DNA of 64,000 bases from Variovorax sp. Root411 (lineage in GTDB: Bacteria > Pseudomonadota > Gammaproteobacteria > Burkholderiales > Burkholderiaceae_C), in contig NZ_LMDW01000016.1 in the NCBI RefSeq assembly GCF_001425205.1, positions 772,586-836,585 of the forward strand. The letters are read 5' to 3'. Positions 8,835 to 16,961 of this stretch are shown here, piece after piece. The position numbers and the translations under genes are program-made. Each line of letters starts with the position of its first letter. The stretch's first letter is position 1. The notes under the pieces were generated by a model, which saw only the letters and a list, made by a program, of their open reading frames with translations, did not search any database and had not been told where the DNA came from.

Positions 8835-10772
8835 TTGACCTACCGTACCGCGCCCTTCTTCGCCAACGTGGTGCTCGTCGTTTCGATGGCATTGCTGGGC
8901 GTCATCGGTGCCTTGCTGGTCGGAACGGTCGGCTCGCAGCAGTCCGATGCGCTGTTGCACCTCACGCGGGCCGACTGGCAGGTCGACGATGCGCCTGGCT
9001 TCAGCAATCCAGCGCCTATACAGAGCAGCAGCGCCCTTCCGAACACCTGGAAGCAGGTCGAACTGCCCCTCGCCCTTCCCATCGCGCTGCTGCGACAGGC
9101 AGAGGCCACTTCCACAAGGACGACGCGCACGACCTGGATCAGGCTGTCCGTGCGCGGCCTGCCGCCCAACCCCGGGCCGCTTGCGCTGTATGGCATCCGG
9201 ATCAAGACCGACGGCACCATCGCGGTCTACGCCGATGGCCATCTGGTCCACCGTGCGCAGGAGTCGGGTCCGCTATGGAACAGCACCCGCACTCCGCTGT
9301 GGGTCCAGCTGGACGACGGCGCCGGCAGCAAGCCGCCCAGCGAGATCCTCCTGCGCCTGGAGCACACCCGGGGCGCGCAGGTGGCGCTGTCCTCGCTGTG
9401 GATCGGCCCCATCAACGCGCTGAGAGGCCGCTACGGCATGCGCCAGTGGCTGCAGCAGGAACTGCCGGCGCTGCTCAGTGCGGCCTTCATGGCCGTGGGT
9501 GTGTTCGCCCTGTTCGTGTGGTTCAGGCGTCGCGACGAAACGGGCTACCTGCTGTTCTTCAATCTCGCGGCCACCTCCTTCATGCGAGGGCTGCATTTCT
9601 ACGTGAGCCTGCCGATCGCGAACGACTGGTTCGCATGGCTGACCGTCAACTCGCTTTTCTGGCTGGTGATGGTGGTGCACTTCTTCCTGCGCCAACTGCA
9701 CGGTCGGCAGCTCGAAGGGTTGACCTATGGCGTGGTCGTGGCAACCACCGCCATCGGCATCGTCACGATGCCCGGCCTGTCCATCGTGCAGAACACTCCC
9801 CGGGTGACGCCGCTGATCTACGCGGCCGCGGCACTGCTGGGCGCGGTGGTCTGCCTGGTGGGCGGCATCAGTGCATGGCGCCGCTCCAACGAAGGTCGGC
9901 TGGTGGCGGTCGGGATCGGCATCTGCGTGCTGCTGGGCCTTATCGACTGGCTGCTGCAGAACAACTTCATCAGCCCAGAAGGCTGGTACATGGGGGCGTA
10001 CACCAACGCCGTCACCTTCAGCGTCTTCGGCGTGCTGATGTACCGCCGCTACATGCATGCCATCGGTGAGGTCGAGCAGCTCAACGCGAGCCTTGCGCAG
10101 CGCCTGCAGAAGCGCGAGACCGAACTCGAGCTGAGCCACCAGCGGCTGCGCGAGGTCGAGCGCCTGCAGACCATCAGCGACGAGCGCCAACGCCTGATGC
10201 AGGACATGCACGACGGGCTCGGTTCTTCGCTGATCAGCGCCATCCGCTCGGTCGAGAGCGGCGGCATGAGCGATGACAAGGTCTCGCAGATCCTCAAGAG
10301 CTGCCTGGACGACCTGAGGCTCGCGCTCGACTCCCTGGAGCCGGTCGAAGCCGACCTGCTGCTGCTGCTGGCCACGCTGCGCTACCGGCTGGAGCCGCGG
10401 CTCGAAGGCACCGGTGTTTCGCTGCGATGGGAAGTGCAGGAGTTGCCGGCCCTGGGCTGGCTCGATCCCTCGAGCGCGCTGCACATCCTGCGCATCGTGC
10501 AGGAGAGCATCGCGAACATCCTGCGGCACACGCGCGCCACGGAGATACGCGTTGGCACCTCGCTGGAAGGCGCGGGTGTGCAGGTGACGATCGAGGACAA
10601 CGGCCAGGGCTTCGACGTCCAGAAGGTGATGGGCAATCCGTCTGGACGGGGCCTGCAGAACCAGCGGCGGCGGGCGCAGGCGATCAAGGCTGTGGTCCGT
10701 TGGGAATCGAAGCCGACGGGAACGCGGTTCGTGCTGTGGCTGCCGCTGCAGCGGGAGACCCGGGCGGCATGA
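8835..10772 (+). CDS. 7TM sensor histidine kinase of the HisKA_3/NarL-partner class (orphan)
   Basis: A 645-aa membrane kinase. A first hydrophobic segment (residues 8-32) leads to an extracytoplasmic domain (about 40-190), then a block of about seven membrane helices (about 205-415) as in 7TMR-DISM sensors, a coiled coil rich in Glu/Arg/Leu (about 415-455), and a HisKA_3 dimerisation motif MQDMHDGLGSSL with phospho-acceptor H459. The ATPase domain has ESIANILRHTRAT and the G1 box DNGQGFD. Partners of this class are normally NarL/LuxR-type regulators, but none is adjacent. The start is uncertain: TTG at 8835 gives a proper N-terminal membrane anchor but has no ribosome site, and the next ATG (8886) would cut into the helix. 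Confidence 0.9.
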   Translation: MTYRTAPFFANVVLVVSMALLGVIGALLVGTVGSQQSDALLHLTRADWQVDDAPGFSNPAPIQSSSALPNTWKQVELPLALPIALLRQAEATSTRTTRTTWIRLSVRGLPPNPGPLALYGIRIKTDGTIAVYADGHLVHRAQESGPLWNSTRTPLWVQLDDGAGSKPPSEILLRLEHTRGAQVALSSLWIGPINALRGRYGMRQWLQQELPALLSAAFMAVGVFALFVWFRRRDETGYLLFFNLAATSFMRGLHFYVSLPIANDWFAWLTVNSLFWLVMVVHFFLRQLHGRQLEGLTYGVVVATTAIGIVTMPGLSIVQNTPRVTPLIYAAAALLGAVVCLVGGISAWRRSNEGRLVAVGIGICVLLGLIDWLLQNNFISPEGWYMGAYTNAVTFSVFGVLMYRRYMHAIGEVEQLNASLAQRLQKRETELELSHQRLREVERLQTISDERQRLMQDMHDGLGSSLISAIRSVESGGMSDDKVSQILKSCLDDLRLALDSLEPVEADLLLLLATLRYRLEPRLEGTGVSLRWEVQELPALGWLDPSSALHILRIVQESIANILRHTRATEIRVGTSLEGAGVQVTIEDNGQGFDVQKVMGNPSGRGLQNQRRRAQAIKAVVRWESKPTGTRFVLWLPLQRETRAA

Positions 10773-10799
10773 GATCGCCCGGCCGTCCGCGCATCACGG

Positions 10800-11744
10800 T
10801 TACCTTCGCTTCGGCTTCGACGGAACCGCGCGCCGCAGGCACTCGATCAGCTGCTCGGTGCTGGGCGTGCGCCGCTTGCCCCGCATGGTGATCAGCCCGA
10901 CCGGCGGCAGATCGATCGGCACCTTCAATGGCAGCACCTTCAGCGCGCCCTGCTGCTCGAAATACCAGGCCACCGAGTGGGCCATGAAGGCCGCCGCGTC
11001 GCGCTGCTGCAGGAAGCACATCTGCGCGAGGAACGAGGCCGACTCGACGATGTCCACCGGCGGCTGCACGCCGTCGCGAAAGAACATCTGGTCGAGCTTG
11101 ACGCGCAGCGATGCCCAGGGCGGCGGCATCACGCAAGGCACCCTGGCGAGATCGGTCCAGGCCGGGCGGCGCTTCTCGAGCAGCGGGTGGCCAGGGCGCA
11201 CCACGACCGTCATGGGCTCTTCGTAGAGTGCCTCGGTCTCGAGGTCCGGCGCGGCATAGCCCGGTTCGAGACGGCCGACGAAAAGATCGAGCTCGCCGAG
11301 GCGCAGCTTGGGCAGCAGGCGCGTGAGGTCGCCCTCTTCCACCAGCACCGTGGTGTGCGGCGAGCGCGCCTTCAGCATCTCGACCGCGCGCGCCACCAGG
11401 ACCGGCATGGCCACCACCATCGCGCCGACGCTGGTGCGCCCGGCGGCGCCGCTCGCGACGGCCGCGATCTCGTCGCGTGTGCGGTCGTAGTCGGCCAGCA
11501 CCGAGCGCGCAAAGCGGACCACGCTGTCGCCATAAGGAGTGGGCTCGGTGCCACGCGTGGAACGCTCGAACAGCGCGAGCCCGAACATGCGTTCGATTTC
11601 CACCAGCGACTTGGACACCGCCGGCTGCGTCACCGACAGGAATTCAGCGGCGCGGCCCAGGTGCCTGAACTGATCGAGGGCCACCAGCATCTGCAGGTGC
11701 CGCAGCTTGAGGTTGGAACGCAGGACGCGGTCGATCTGGCTCAT
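10800..11744 (-). CDS. LysR-family transcriptional regulator
   Basis: A 314-aa LTTR. The N-terminal winged helix-turn-helix (residues 14-75) includes LVALDQFRHLGRAAEFLSVT and QPAVSKSLVEIE. The effector-binding domain (about 95-305) contains the typical KARSPHTTVLVEEGD and LPKLRLGELDLFVGR strands. It is divergent from the Bug receptor/dehydratase/aldolase genes. LysR proteins usually control the divergent neighbour, so this one probably regulates that cluster in response to a sugar acid or its breakdown product. A 19-bp palindrome with a T-N11-A core and a longer inverted repeat lie in the 133-bp gap between them. Confidence 0.94.
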   Translation of the reverse strand: MSQIDRVLRSNLKLRHLQMLVALDQFRHLGRAAEFLSVTQPAVSKSLVEIERMFGLALFERSTRGTEPTPYGDSVVRFARSVLADYDRTRDEIAAVASGAAGRTSVGAMVVAMPVLVARAVEMLKARSPHTTVLVEEGDLTRLLPKLRLGELDLFVGRLEPGYAAPDLETEALYEEPMTVVVRPGHPLLEKRRPAWTDLARVPCVMPPPWASLRVKLDQMFFRDGVQPPVDIVESASFLAQMCFLQQRDAAAFMAHSVAWYFEQQGALKVLPLKVPIDLPPVGLITMRGKRRTPSTEQLIECLRRAVPSKPKRR

Positions 11745-11819
11745 GGGGCTTGGAGGGACGCTTTTTTCTTCATAACCTCTGGGCCATGAAGCGAGTCCGC
11801 TATTTCATTGGATTGCAAT

Positions 11820-11875
11820 GATTGTCTCCGGAACAATCCAACTCGCTGACCGAACAACTATTCTTCCGGAGACAA
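11820..11875 (+). promoter_or_regulatory. Inverted repeats in the LysR/Bug intergenic region, one including the Bug Shine-Dalgarno
   Basis: GATTGT-N7-ACAATC (11820-11838) contains a T-N11-A LysR box. The overlapping TTGTCTCCGGAA (11822-11833) is repeated in perfect inverted form as TTCCGGAGACAA (11864-11875), 30 bases apart. The second arm contains the GGAG ribosome site of the receptor gene at 11878. It may be a pair of regulator half-sites on DNA or an mRNA hairpin hiding the ribosome site. Confidence 0.6.
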
Positions 11876-11877
11876 CG

Positions 11878-12873
11878 ATGAAGATCCCCCACAGCGTGGC
11901 ACGGCGCCAGTTCGTGTTGGGCGGCCTCGGCGCCGCAGCCCTTGGCACCGCACCGGCGCGCGTGCTGGCCGCCGAATATCCCGAACGCCCCATCACCTTC
12001 ATCTGCCCGTGGCCGGCCGGCGGCACGGCGGACCGCTCGATGCGCATCATCTGCCAGGTTGCCGCGCGCGAGCTCGGCCAGCCGATCGCGCTGGAGAACC
12101 GCGCGGGCGCCTCGGGAATGATCGGCACCAAGGCGCTGGCATCGGCGCGGCCCGACGGCTACACCATCGGGCAGATTCCGATCTCGGTGACGCGCTTCTC
12201 GCAGATCGGGACCGTGCAGCTGGATCCGCTCACCGACCTGACCTATCTCGCGCGCACCTCGGGACAGACCTTCGGCATCGCCGTGCCGGCACGCTCGCCG
12301 TTCAAGTCGCTGCGCGACGTGGTGGCGCAGGCCAAGGCGCGCCCCGGCGCCATCAGCTATGCGCACGCCGGCATCGGCGGCGCGACGCACGTGGGCATGG
12401 AGCAGTTCGCGCAAGCGGCCGGCGTGAAGTTCAACGCCATCGCCTACAAGGGCGGCTCGGCCGCGCTGCAGGACGTTCTGGGCGAACAGGTCGACATGCT
12501 GGCCGACAGCAGCTCGTGGGCACCGCACGTGGAAAGCGGCAAGCTGCGCCTGCTCGCCACCTGGGGCGAGGCGCGCACGCCGCGCTTCAAGGACACGCCG
12601 ACGCTCAAGGAACTCGGCTATGACGTGGTGGTCGAGGCCCCCAACGGCATCGGCGCACCCAAGGGCCTGCCGTCCGCGGTCGAGAAGCGGCTGCGCGACG
12701 CCTTCCGCGTCGCCGTGCAGAGCGAAGAATTCCGCAAAGTGGCCGAGAGCATCGATGCGCCGGTCATGTACCAGGACGGCCCCGACTACCGCAACTACGT
12801 ACAGTCGGTGTACCGACAGGAGACCGACCTGATCCGCAAACTCAACCTCAAGGAACTGATGGAAAAGGGCTGA
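11878..12873 (+). CDS. Bug-family tripartite tricarboxylate transporter substrate-binding protein
   Basis: A 331-aa periplasmic receptor of the Bug/TctC family. It starts MKIPHSVARRQFVLGGLGAA, a twin-arginine-like export signal cleaved near VLAAE. The mature protein has YPERPITFICPWPAGGTADR, the characteristic ligand-binding loop, and later AYKGGSAALQDVLGEQVDML. The ATG at 11878 was chosen over an earlier in-frame start at 11818 because the signal peptide begins here and GGAG precedes it. No TctAB genes are next to it, so it must use permeases encoded elsewhere, possibly one of the two pairs in this window. Its downstream neighbours suggest a sugar-acid ligand (inference). Confidence 0.93.
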   Translation: MKIPHSVARRQFVLGGLGAAALGTAPARVLAAEYPERPITFICPWPAGGTADRSMRIICQVAARELGQPIALENRAGASGMIGTKALASARPDGYTIGQIPISVTRFSQIGTVQLDPLTDLTYLARTSGQTFGIAVPARSPFKSLRDVVAQAKARPGAISYAHAGIGGATHVGMEQFAQAAGVKFNAIAYKGGSAALQDVLGEQVDMLADSSSWAPHVESGKLRLLATWGEARTPRFKDTPTLKELGYDVVVEAPNGIGAPKGLPSAVEKRLRDAFRVAVQSEEFRKVAESIDAPVMYQDGPDYRNYVQSVYRQETDLIRKLNLKELMEKG

Positions 12874-12928
12874 CGCCCCCTCGTCCGCCGGCATCCGAAT
12901 CCAGCCTGAATCCTCCCCACGCCATCCC

Positions 12929-14452
12929 ATGAACGACAGCCCCCTGCTTCGCCTGCATCCGAACGACAACGTGCTGGTCGCCAAGACCGCCATTGCCCTG
13001 GGCGAGGCGATTGCCGAGTTCGGCGTGCGCGCACGGGCGCAGATCCCGGCGGGCCACAAGATCGCCGCGCGCGCCATCCCGGCCGGCGAGCAAGTGAAGA
13101 AGTACGACACGGTAATCGGCGTGGCCTCGCGCGACCTGCAGGCGGGCGACTACGTGCACAGCCACAACCTCACGCTGGTCGACAGCTACCGCGACCCGGC
13201 CTTCTGCCAAGACGTGCGCCCGGTGGATTTCGTGCCCGAGGCCGAGCGCGCCACCTTCATGGGCTTCGTGCGGCCCGACGGTCAGGTGGGCACGCGCAAT
13301 TTCATCGGCATCCTGTCGTCGGTCAATTGCTCCGCCACGGTGATCAAGCGGATCGCCGCGCATTTCACGCCCGAGCGCATGGCGGCATTTCCGAACGTCG
13401 ATGGTGTGGCCGCCTTCGCCCAGACCAGTGGCTGCGGCATGTCGTCGCCGAGCGAGCATTTCGACCTGCTGCGCCGCACGCTGGCGGGTTATGCGCGCCA
13501 TCCCAACCTGGCCGGCGTGCTGATCGTGGGCCTGGGCTGCGAACGCAACCAGGTCGACGCGCTGGTCGACTCGCAAGGGCTCGAGCAAGGCCGGCTGATG
13601 CGCACGCTGGTCATGCAGGAAGTGGGAGGCACGCGCCAGACCATCGAGGCCGGCATCCGAGCGATCGAGGAGATGCTGCCCGAGGCCAATGCCGCGCAGC
13701 GCTCGCGGGTCGGCGCTCACCACCTGAAGATCGGCCTGGAGTGCGGCGGCTCCGACGGCTTCTCGGGCATCACGGCGAATCCTGCGCTGGGCGCGGCGAT
13801 GGACGTGCTGGTGCGCCACGGCGGCACCGCCATCCTCTCGGAGACGCCCGAGATCCATGGCGTGGAGTTCATGCTCACGCGGCGTGCCGCCACCCCCGAG
13901 GTCGGACAGAAGCTGCTCGACCGGCTCGCCTGGTGGGAGCGCTACACGGCCGGTCAGAACGCGCAATTCAACGGGGTGGTGGGCCATGGCAACCAGGCCG
14001 GTGGCCTGGCCAACATCTTCGAAAAATCACTGGGCTCGGCCATGAAGGGCGGCACCACGCCGTTGCGCGCGGTGTACGAATACGCCGAGCCGATCACCGA
14101 GCCCGGCTTCGTCTTCATGGACTCGCCGGGCTACGACCCGGTGGCAGCCACCGGCCAGATCGCCAGTGGCGCGCAGCTGATCTGCTTCACCACCGGGCGC
14201 GGCTCGATGTTCGGCAGCAAGCCCGCGCCGACGATCAAGCTCGCGAGCAACACGCCGATGTTCCGCCGCCTCGAAGAAGACATGGACATCAATTGCGGCG
14301 TGGTGATCGACGGCGAACTCTCCGTGCCCGAACTGGGCCAGCAGATCTTCGAGCAGATCCTGCGCCACGCTTCCGGCGATCCGACCAAGAGCGAGACGCT
14401 GGGCCTCGGCGACCACGAGTTCGTGCCCTGGCATCTCGGCATCGTGAGCTGA
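12929..14452 (+). CDS. UxaA/GarD-family sugar-acid dehydratase (altronate/galactarate type)
   Basis: A 507-aa protein in the altronate/galactarate dehydratase family. Residues 8-85 form a SAF domain. The catalytic part starts with GFVRPDGQVGTRN, a family signature, and carries conserved cysteine contexts SVNCSAT, TSGCGMSS, GLGCERNQ and LECGGSDGFSGITANP. These enzymes remove water from aldonates or aldarates using a metal. The neighbours (Bug receptor upstream, HpaI-like aldolase 46 bases downstream) fit a pathway that dehydrates an aldarate to a keto-deoxy acid and then cleaves it. Galactarate-like substrates fit best, but altronate or another acid cannot be excluded. Confidence 0.92.
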   Translation: MNDSPLLRLHPNDNVLVAKTAIALGEAIAEFGVRARAQIPAGHKIAARAIPAGEQVKKYDTVIGVASRDLQAGDYVHSHNLTLVDSYRDPAFCQDVRPVDFVPEAERATFMGFVRPDGQVGTRNFIGILSSVNCSATVIKRIAAHFTPERMAAFPNVDGVAAFAQTSGCGMSSPSEHFDLLRRTLAGYARHPNLAGVLIVGLGCERNQVDALVDSQGLEQGRLMRTLVMQEVGGTRQTIEAGIRAIEEMLPEANAAQRSRVGAHHLKIGLECGGSDGFSGITANPALGAAMDVLVRHGGTAILSETPEIHGVEFMLTRRAATPEVGQKLLDRLAWWERYTAGQNAQFNGVVGHGNQAGGLANIFEKSLGSAMKGGTTPLRAVYEYAEPITEPGFVFMDSPGYDPVAATGQIASGAQLICFTTGRGSMFGSKPAPTIKLASNTPMFRRLEEDMDINCGVVIDGELSVPELGQQIFEQILRHASGDPTKSETLGLGDHEFVPWHLGIVS

Positions 14453-14498
14453 TTCCTTTTCTCGGCACCGACACTTTTTCTTTCTTCGACAAGCCACC

Positions 14499-15314
14499 AT
14501 GCCCGCTCACAACCCCTTCAAGGCGGCACTGGCCGCGCACCGGCCCCAGGTCGGCCTCTGGCTCTCGATGGCCGACGCGTACATGGCCGAGGTCAGCGCG
14601 ACCACCGGCTTCGACTGGCTGCTGATCGACGGGGAGCACGCCCCCAACGACCTGCGCTCCACCCTGGCCGCATTGCAGGCCGTAGCGCCGCATCCGGCCC
14701 AGCCCGTGGTGCGTGCGGTGAATGGCGAGACGGCACTGATCAAGCAGCTGCTCGACATCGGCGCCAGGAACCTGCTGGTGCCGATGGTCGACACGGCCGA
14801 CCAGGCGCGCGCGCTGGTGTCGGCCACCCGCTATCCGCCGCGAGGCATCCGCGGGGTGGGCAGCGCTGTCGGGCGTGCATCGCAGTGGAGCGCGCGCACG
14901 GACTACCTCGACGCGGCCGACGACGAGGTCTGCCTGCTGGTGCAGGCCGAGACTGTGCAGGCGCTCGGCAACCTCGCGCAGATCTGCGCAGTCGATGGTG
15001 TGCACGGCGTCTTCATCGGCCCGGCCGACCTCGCCGCCTCGATGGGCCACCGCGGAAAACCCGGCCATCCCGAAGTGCAAGCGGCGATCGAGAGCGCGAT
15101 GCGGACCATCGTGGCCTCCGGCAAGGCCGCGGGCACGCTGACCTCGGACCCGAAGCTCGCGCGGCGCTACCTTGAACTGGGCTGCACCTTCGTCGCGGTC
15201 GGTGTCGACGTGCTGCTGTACGCAAGCGCCGCGCGCAAGCTGGCCGCCGATTTTCTCGGCGCGCCTGCCGTTGCTGGCGCTGCCGTCGCGCCCGAGTCGC
15301 GCGGAGCCTACTGA
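14499..15314 (+). CDS. HpcH/HpaI-family class II aldolase
   Basis: A 271-aa metal-dependent aldolase of the HpaI/GarL/RhmA group, which splits 2-keto-3-deoxy acids or related 4-hydroxy-2-oxo acids to pyruvate plus an aldehyde. Family features seen are GFDWLLIDGEHAPND near residue 35, QPVVRAVNGETALIKQLLDIGARNLL split over residues 68-94, the metal-binding glutamate in VQAETVQAL, and GVFIGPADLAASMG with its Asp. Length agrees with known members (256-267 aa). It follows the GarD/UxaA-like dehydratase in the same direction, so a 2-keto-3-deoxy-aldarate is a reasonable substrate. The symbol is withheld because substrates differ among close relatives. Confidence 0.92.
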   Translation: MPAHNPFKAALAAHRPQVGLWLSMADAYMAEVSATTGFDWLLIDGEHAPNDLRSTLAALQAVAPHPAQPVVRAVNGETALIKQLLDIGARNLLVPMVDTADQARALVSATRYPPRGIRGVGSAVGRASQWSARTDYLDAADDEVCLLVQAETVQALGNLAQICAVDGVHGVFIGPADLAASMGHRGKPGHPEVQAAIESAMRTIVASGKAAGTLTSDPKLARRYLELGCTFVAVGVDVLLYASAARKLAADFLGAPAVAGAAVAPESRGAY

Positions 15315-15394
15315 GCCACGACGCAGCGCCTCGGGCGGCTGCCGCTCGGCATCCTGGCGATTGGTCGCGGTAGCGCCGCCCGCAGCCTCCTCGA

Positions 15395-16858
15395 TCAGCG
15401 CGGCGCCTTCGTCGCGAGCGCTCCCAGCGTGCGCAGGCCCTTCTCGATGCGCGCATCCCAGCCGTAGCCGCCACTCAGGCGCATACAGTGGGCATAGCGC
15501 CCGCTCGCCGAGAACACCACGCCGGGCGCGAAGCACACGCCCTTCTTCAGCGCCTGGGCGAACAGCGCACGCGTGTCGAGCGCTTTGGGCAGTTCGACCC
15601 ACAGCACGAAATTGCCCGCTGGCCGAGTGATCCTGGTCCCCGGCGGAAAGGCCTGCTCGATCACGCGCGACATGCGCTCCAGCGTGTCGGCGAACTCGCG
15701 CCGCAAGCGGCGCAGGTGGCGGTCGTAGTCGCCGTTCGAGAGAAAGTCCGCAAGCGCAGCCTGCGTCAGCACCGGCGTGGCCAGGGTCGATGCGAACTTG
15801 CTCTCGAGCACGCGCGCCATGTGGCGGCCCGGCACGATCCAGCCGATCCGGTAGCCCGGCGCCAGGGTCTTCGAGAACGAACCGCAGTAGATGGTGTTGT
15901 CGTGGCGGTCCAGCGCGCTGAAAGGAATCGGGCGCTCCTCGCCGAAATGGATGTCGCCGTAGACGTCGTCCTCGATCAGCGGCACGCGGTGCTTCGCGAG
16001 CAGGCGCAACACCTCGCGGCGATTCTCGATCGGCATCGTGAACCCCAGCGGATTCTGGAAGCTCGAGGCCAGCACGCAGGCGCCCACCTGGCCCGCGGCG
16101 AGCACGTCGCGCAGCGAATCGATCACCACGCCGGTGCTGGCGTCGGTAGGCAGCTCCACCACCTGGAGGCCGCGCATGCGCAGCACCTGCAGCAGGCCGA
16201 AGTAAGTCGGCGATTCGATCGCGACCGCATCGCCAGGCTCGGTGACGGCGTCGAGCGCAAGCGCCAGCGCTTCGGTGCAGCCGCAGGTGACGGCGATGGC
16301 GTCGGGCGACAACGCCTGTCCGAAGCGCATGGCACGGCGCGCAATTTCCATGCGCAGCGGCAGTTCGCCACGCGGCGGCGAATAGGTGTTGAGCTGCGCG
16401 CCCTTCACGCGCGCGGTGCGCGCGAGGATGCGGTCGAGCTTGGAGGAGGCAAGGATTCGCGCGCTCGGAATGGCGCAGCCCAGCGGCACGTAAGCCTCGT
16501 TCGATGCGTTCTCGAGCAGTTGCAGCATGAGGTTCGACACCGCCACCTTGGTTGGGCGCAGCGGCGGCCGCGTGGGCGCCGGCAGCGGAAGCGCCGCCGG
16601 TGCCCTGGCCACGTAGTAGCCCGACTGCGGCCGCACCTCGAGCACGCCGCGGTCTTCGAGCAGCCGGTAGGCCTGCACCGCGGTGCTCAGGCTCGTGCGG
16701 TGCTGCGCGCTGATCTCGCGCAGCGATGGCGCGCGGCTACCGGCGGGCAGCGTGCCGCTCCCGATGAGGCCGGCGATGAAATCGGCGAGCTCTTCGTAGC
16801 GGAAGCGCGTGGCGGGCTGCAGATCGGCATCGCCGGCGGGATGGGTTTCGAGCGTCAT
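15395..16858 (-). CDS. MocR-type (GntR/aminotransferase fusion) transcriptional regulator
   Basis: A 487-aa fusion. The N-terminal GntR winged helix (about residues 15-85) includes SREISAQHR-like DNA-reading residues within APSLREISAQHRTSLSTAV. A PLP-dependent fold-type I aminotransferase domain (about 115-480) has the PLP lysine in YCGSFSKTLAPGYRIGW. Such proteins use PLP or a PLP-amino acid adduct as effector. It is divergent from an aminotransferase gene with 103 bp between, which holds a 13-base direct repeat. It most likely controls that aminotransferase and its own synthesis. Confidence 0.92.
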   Translation of the reverse strand: MTLETHPAGDADLQPATRFRYEELADFIAGLIGSGTLPAGSRAPSLREISAQHRTSLSTAVQAYRLLEDRGVLEVRPQSGYYVARAPAALPLPAPTRPPLRPTKVAVSNLMLQLLENASNEAYVPLGCAIPSARILASSKLDRILARTARVKGAQLNTYSPPRGELPLRMEIARRAMRFGQALSPDAIAVTCGCTEALALALDAVTEPGDAVAIESPTYFGLLQVLRMRGLQVVELPTDASTGVVIDSLRDVLAAGQVGACVLASSFQNPLGFTMPIENRREVLRLLAKHRVPLIEDDVYGDIHFGEERPIPFSALDRHDNTIYCGSFSKTLAPGYRIGWIVPGRHMARVLESKFASTLATPVLTQAALADFLSNGDYDRHLRRLRREFADTLERMSRVIEQAFPPGTRITRPAGNFVLWVELPKALDTRALFAQALKKGVCFAPGVVFSASGRYAHCMRLSGGYGWDARIEKGLRTLGALATKAPR

Positions 16859-16864
16859 GGCATT

Positions 16865-16902
16865 AACTGTGCTGGTTGCAATTTTCGAAAACTGTGGCTG
16901 TT
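16865..16902. promoter_or_regulatory. Direct-repeat operator candidate for the MocR regulator
   Basis: AACTGTGCTGGTT (16865-16877) and AACTGTGGCTGTT (16890-16902) form a near-perfect direct repeat 25 bp apart, in the 103-bp gap between the divergent MocR and aminotransferase genes. Direct repeats of this kind are typical MocR/PdxR binding sites, so this is a candidate operator. Function is inference. Confidence 0.5.
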
Positions 16903-16961
16903 ATCTTGAACCGTGAGCTTGCACCATCGACGGCAGCCACACAAGACGAGTACGAGAAACC

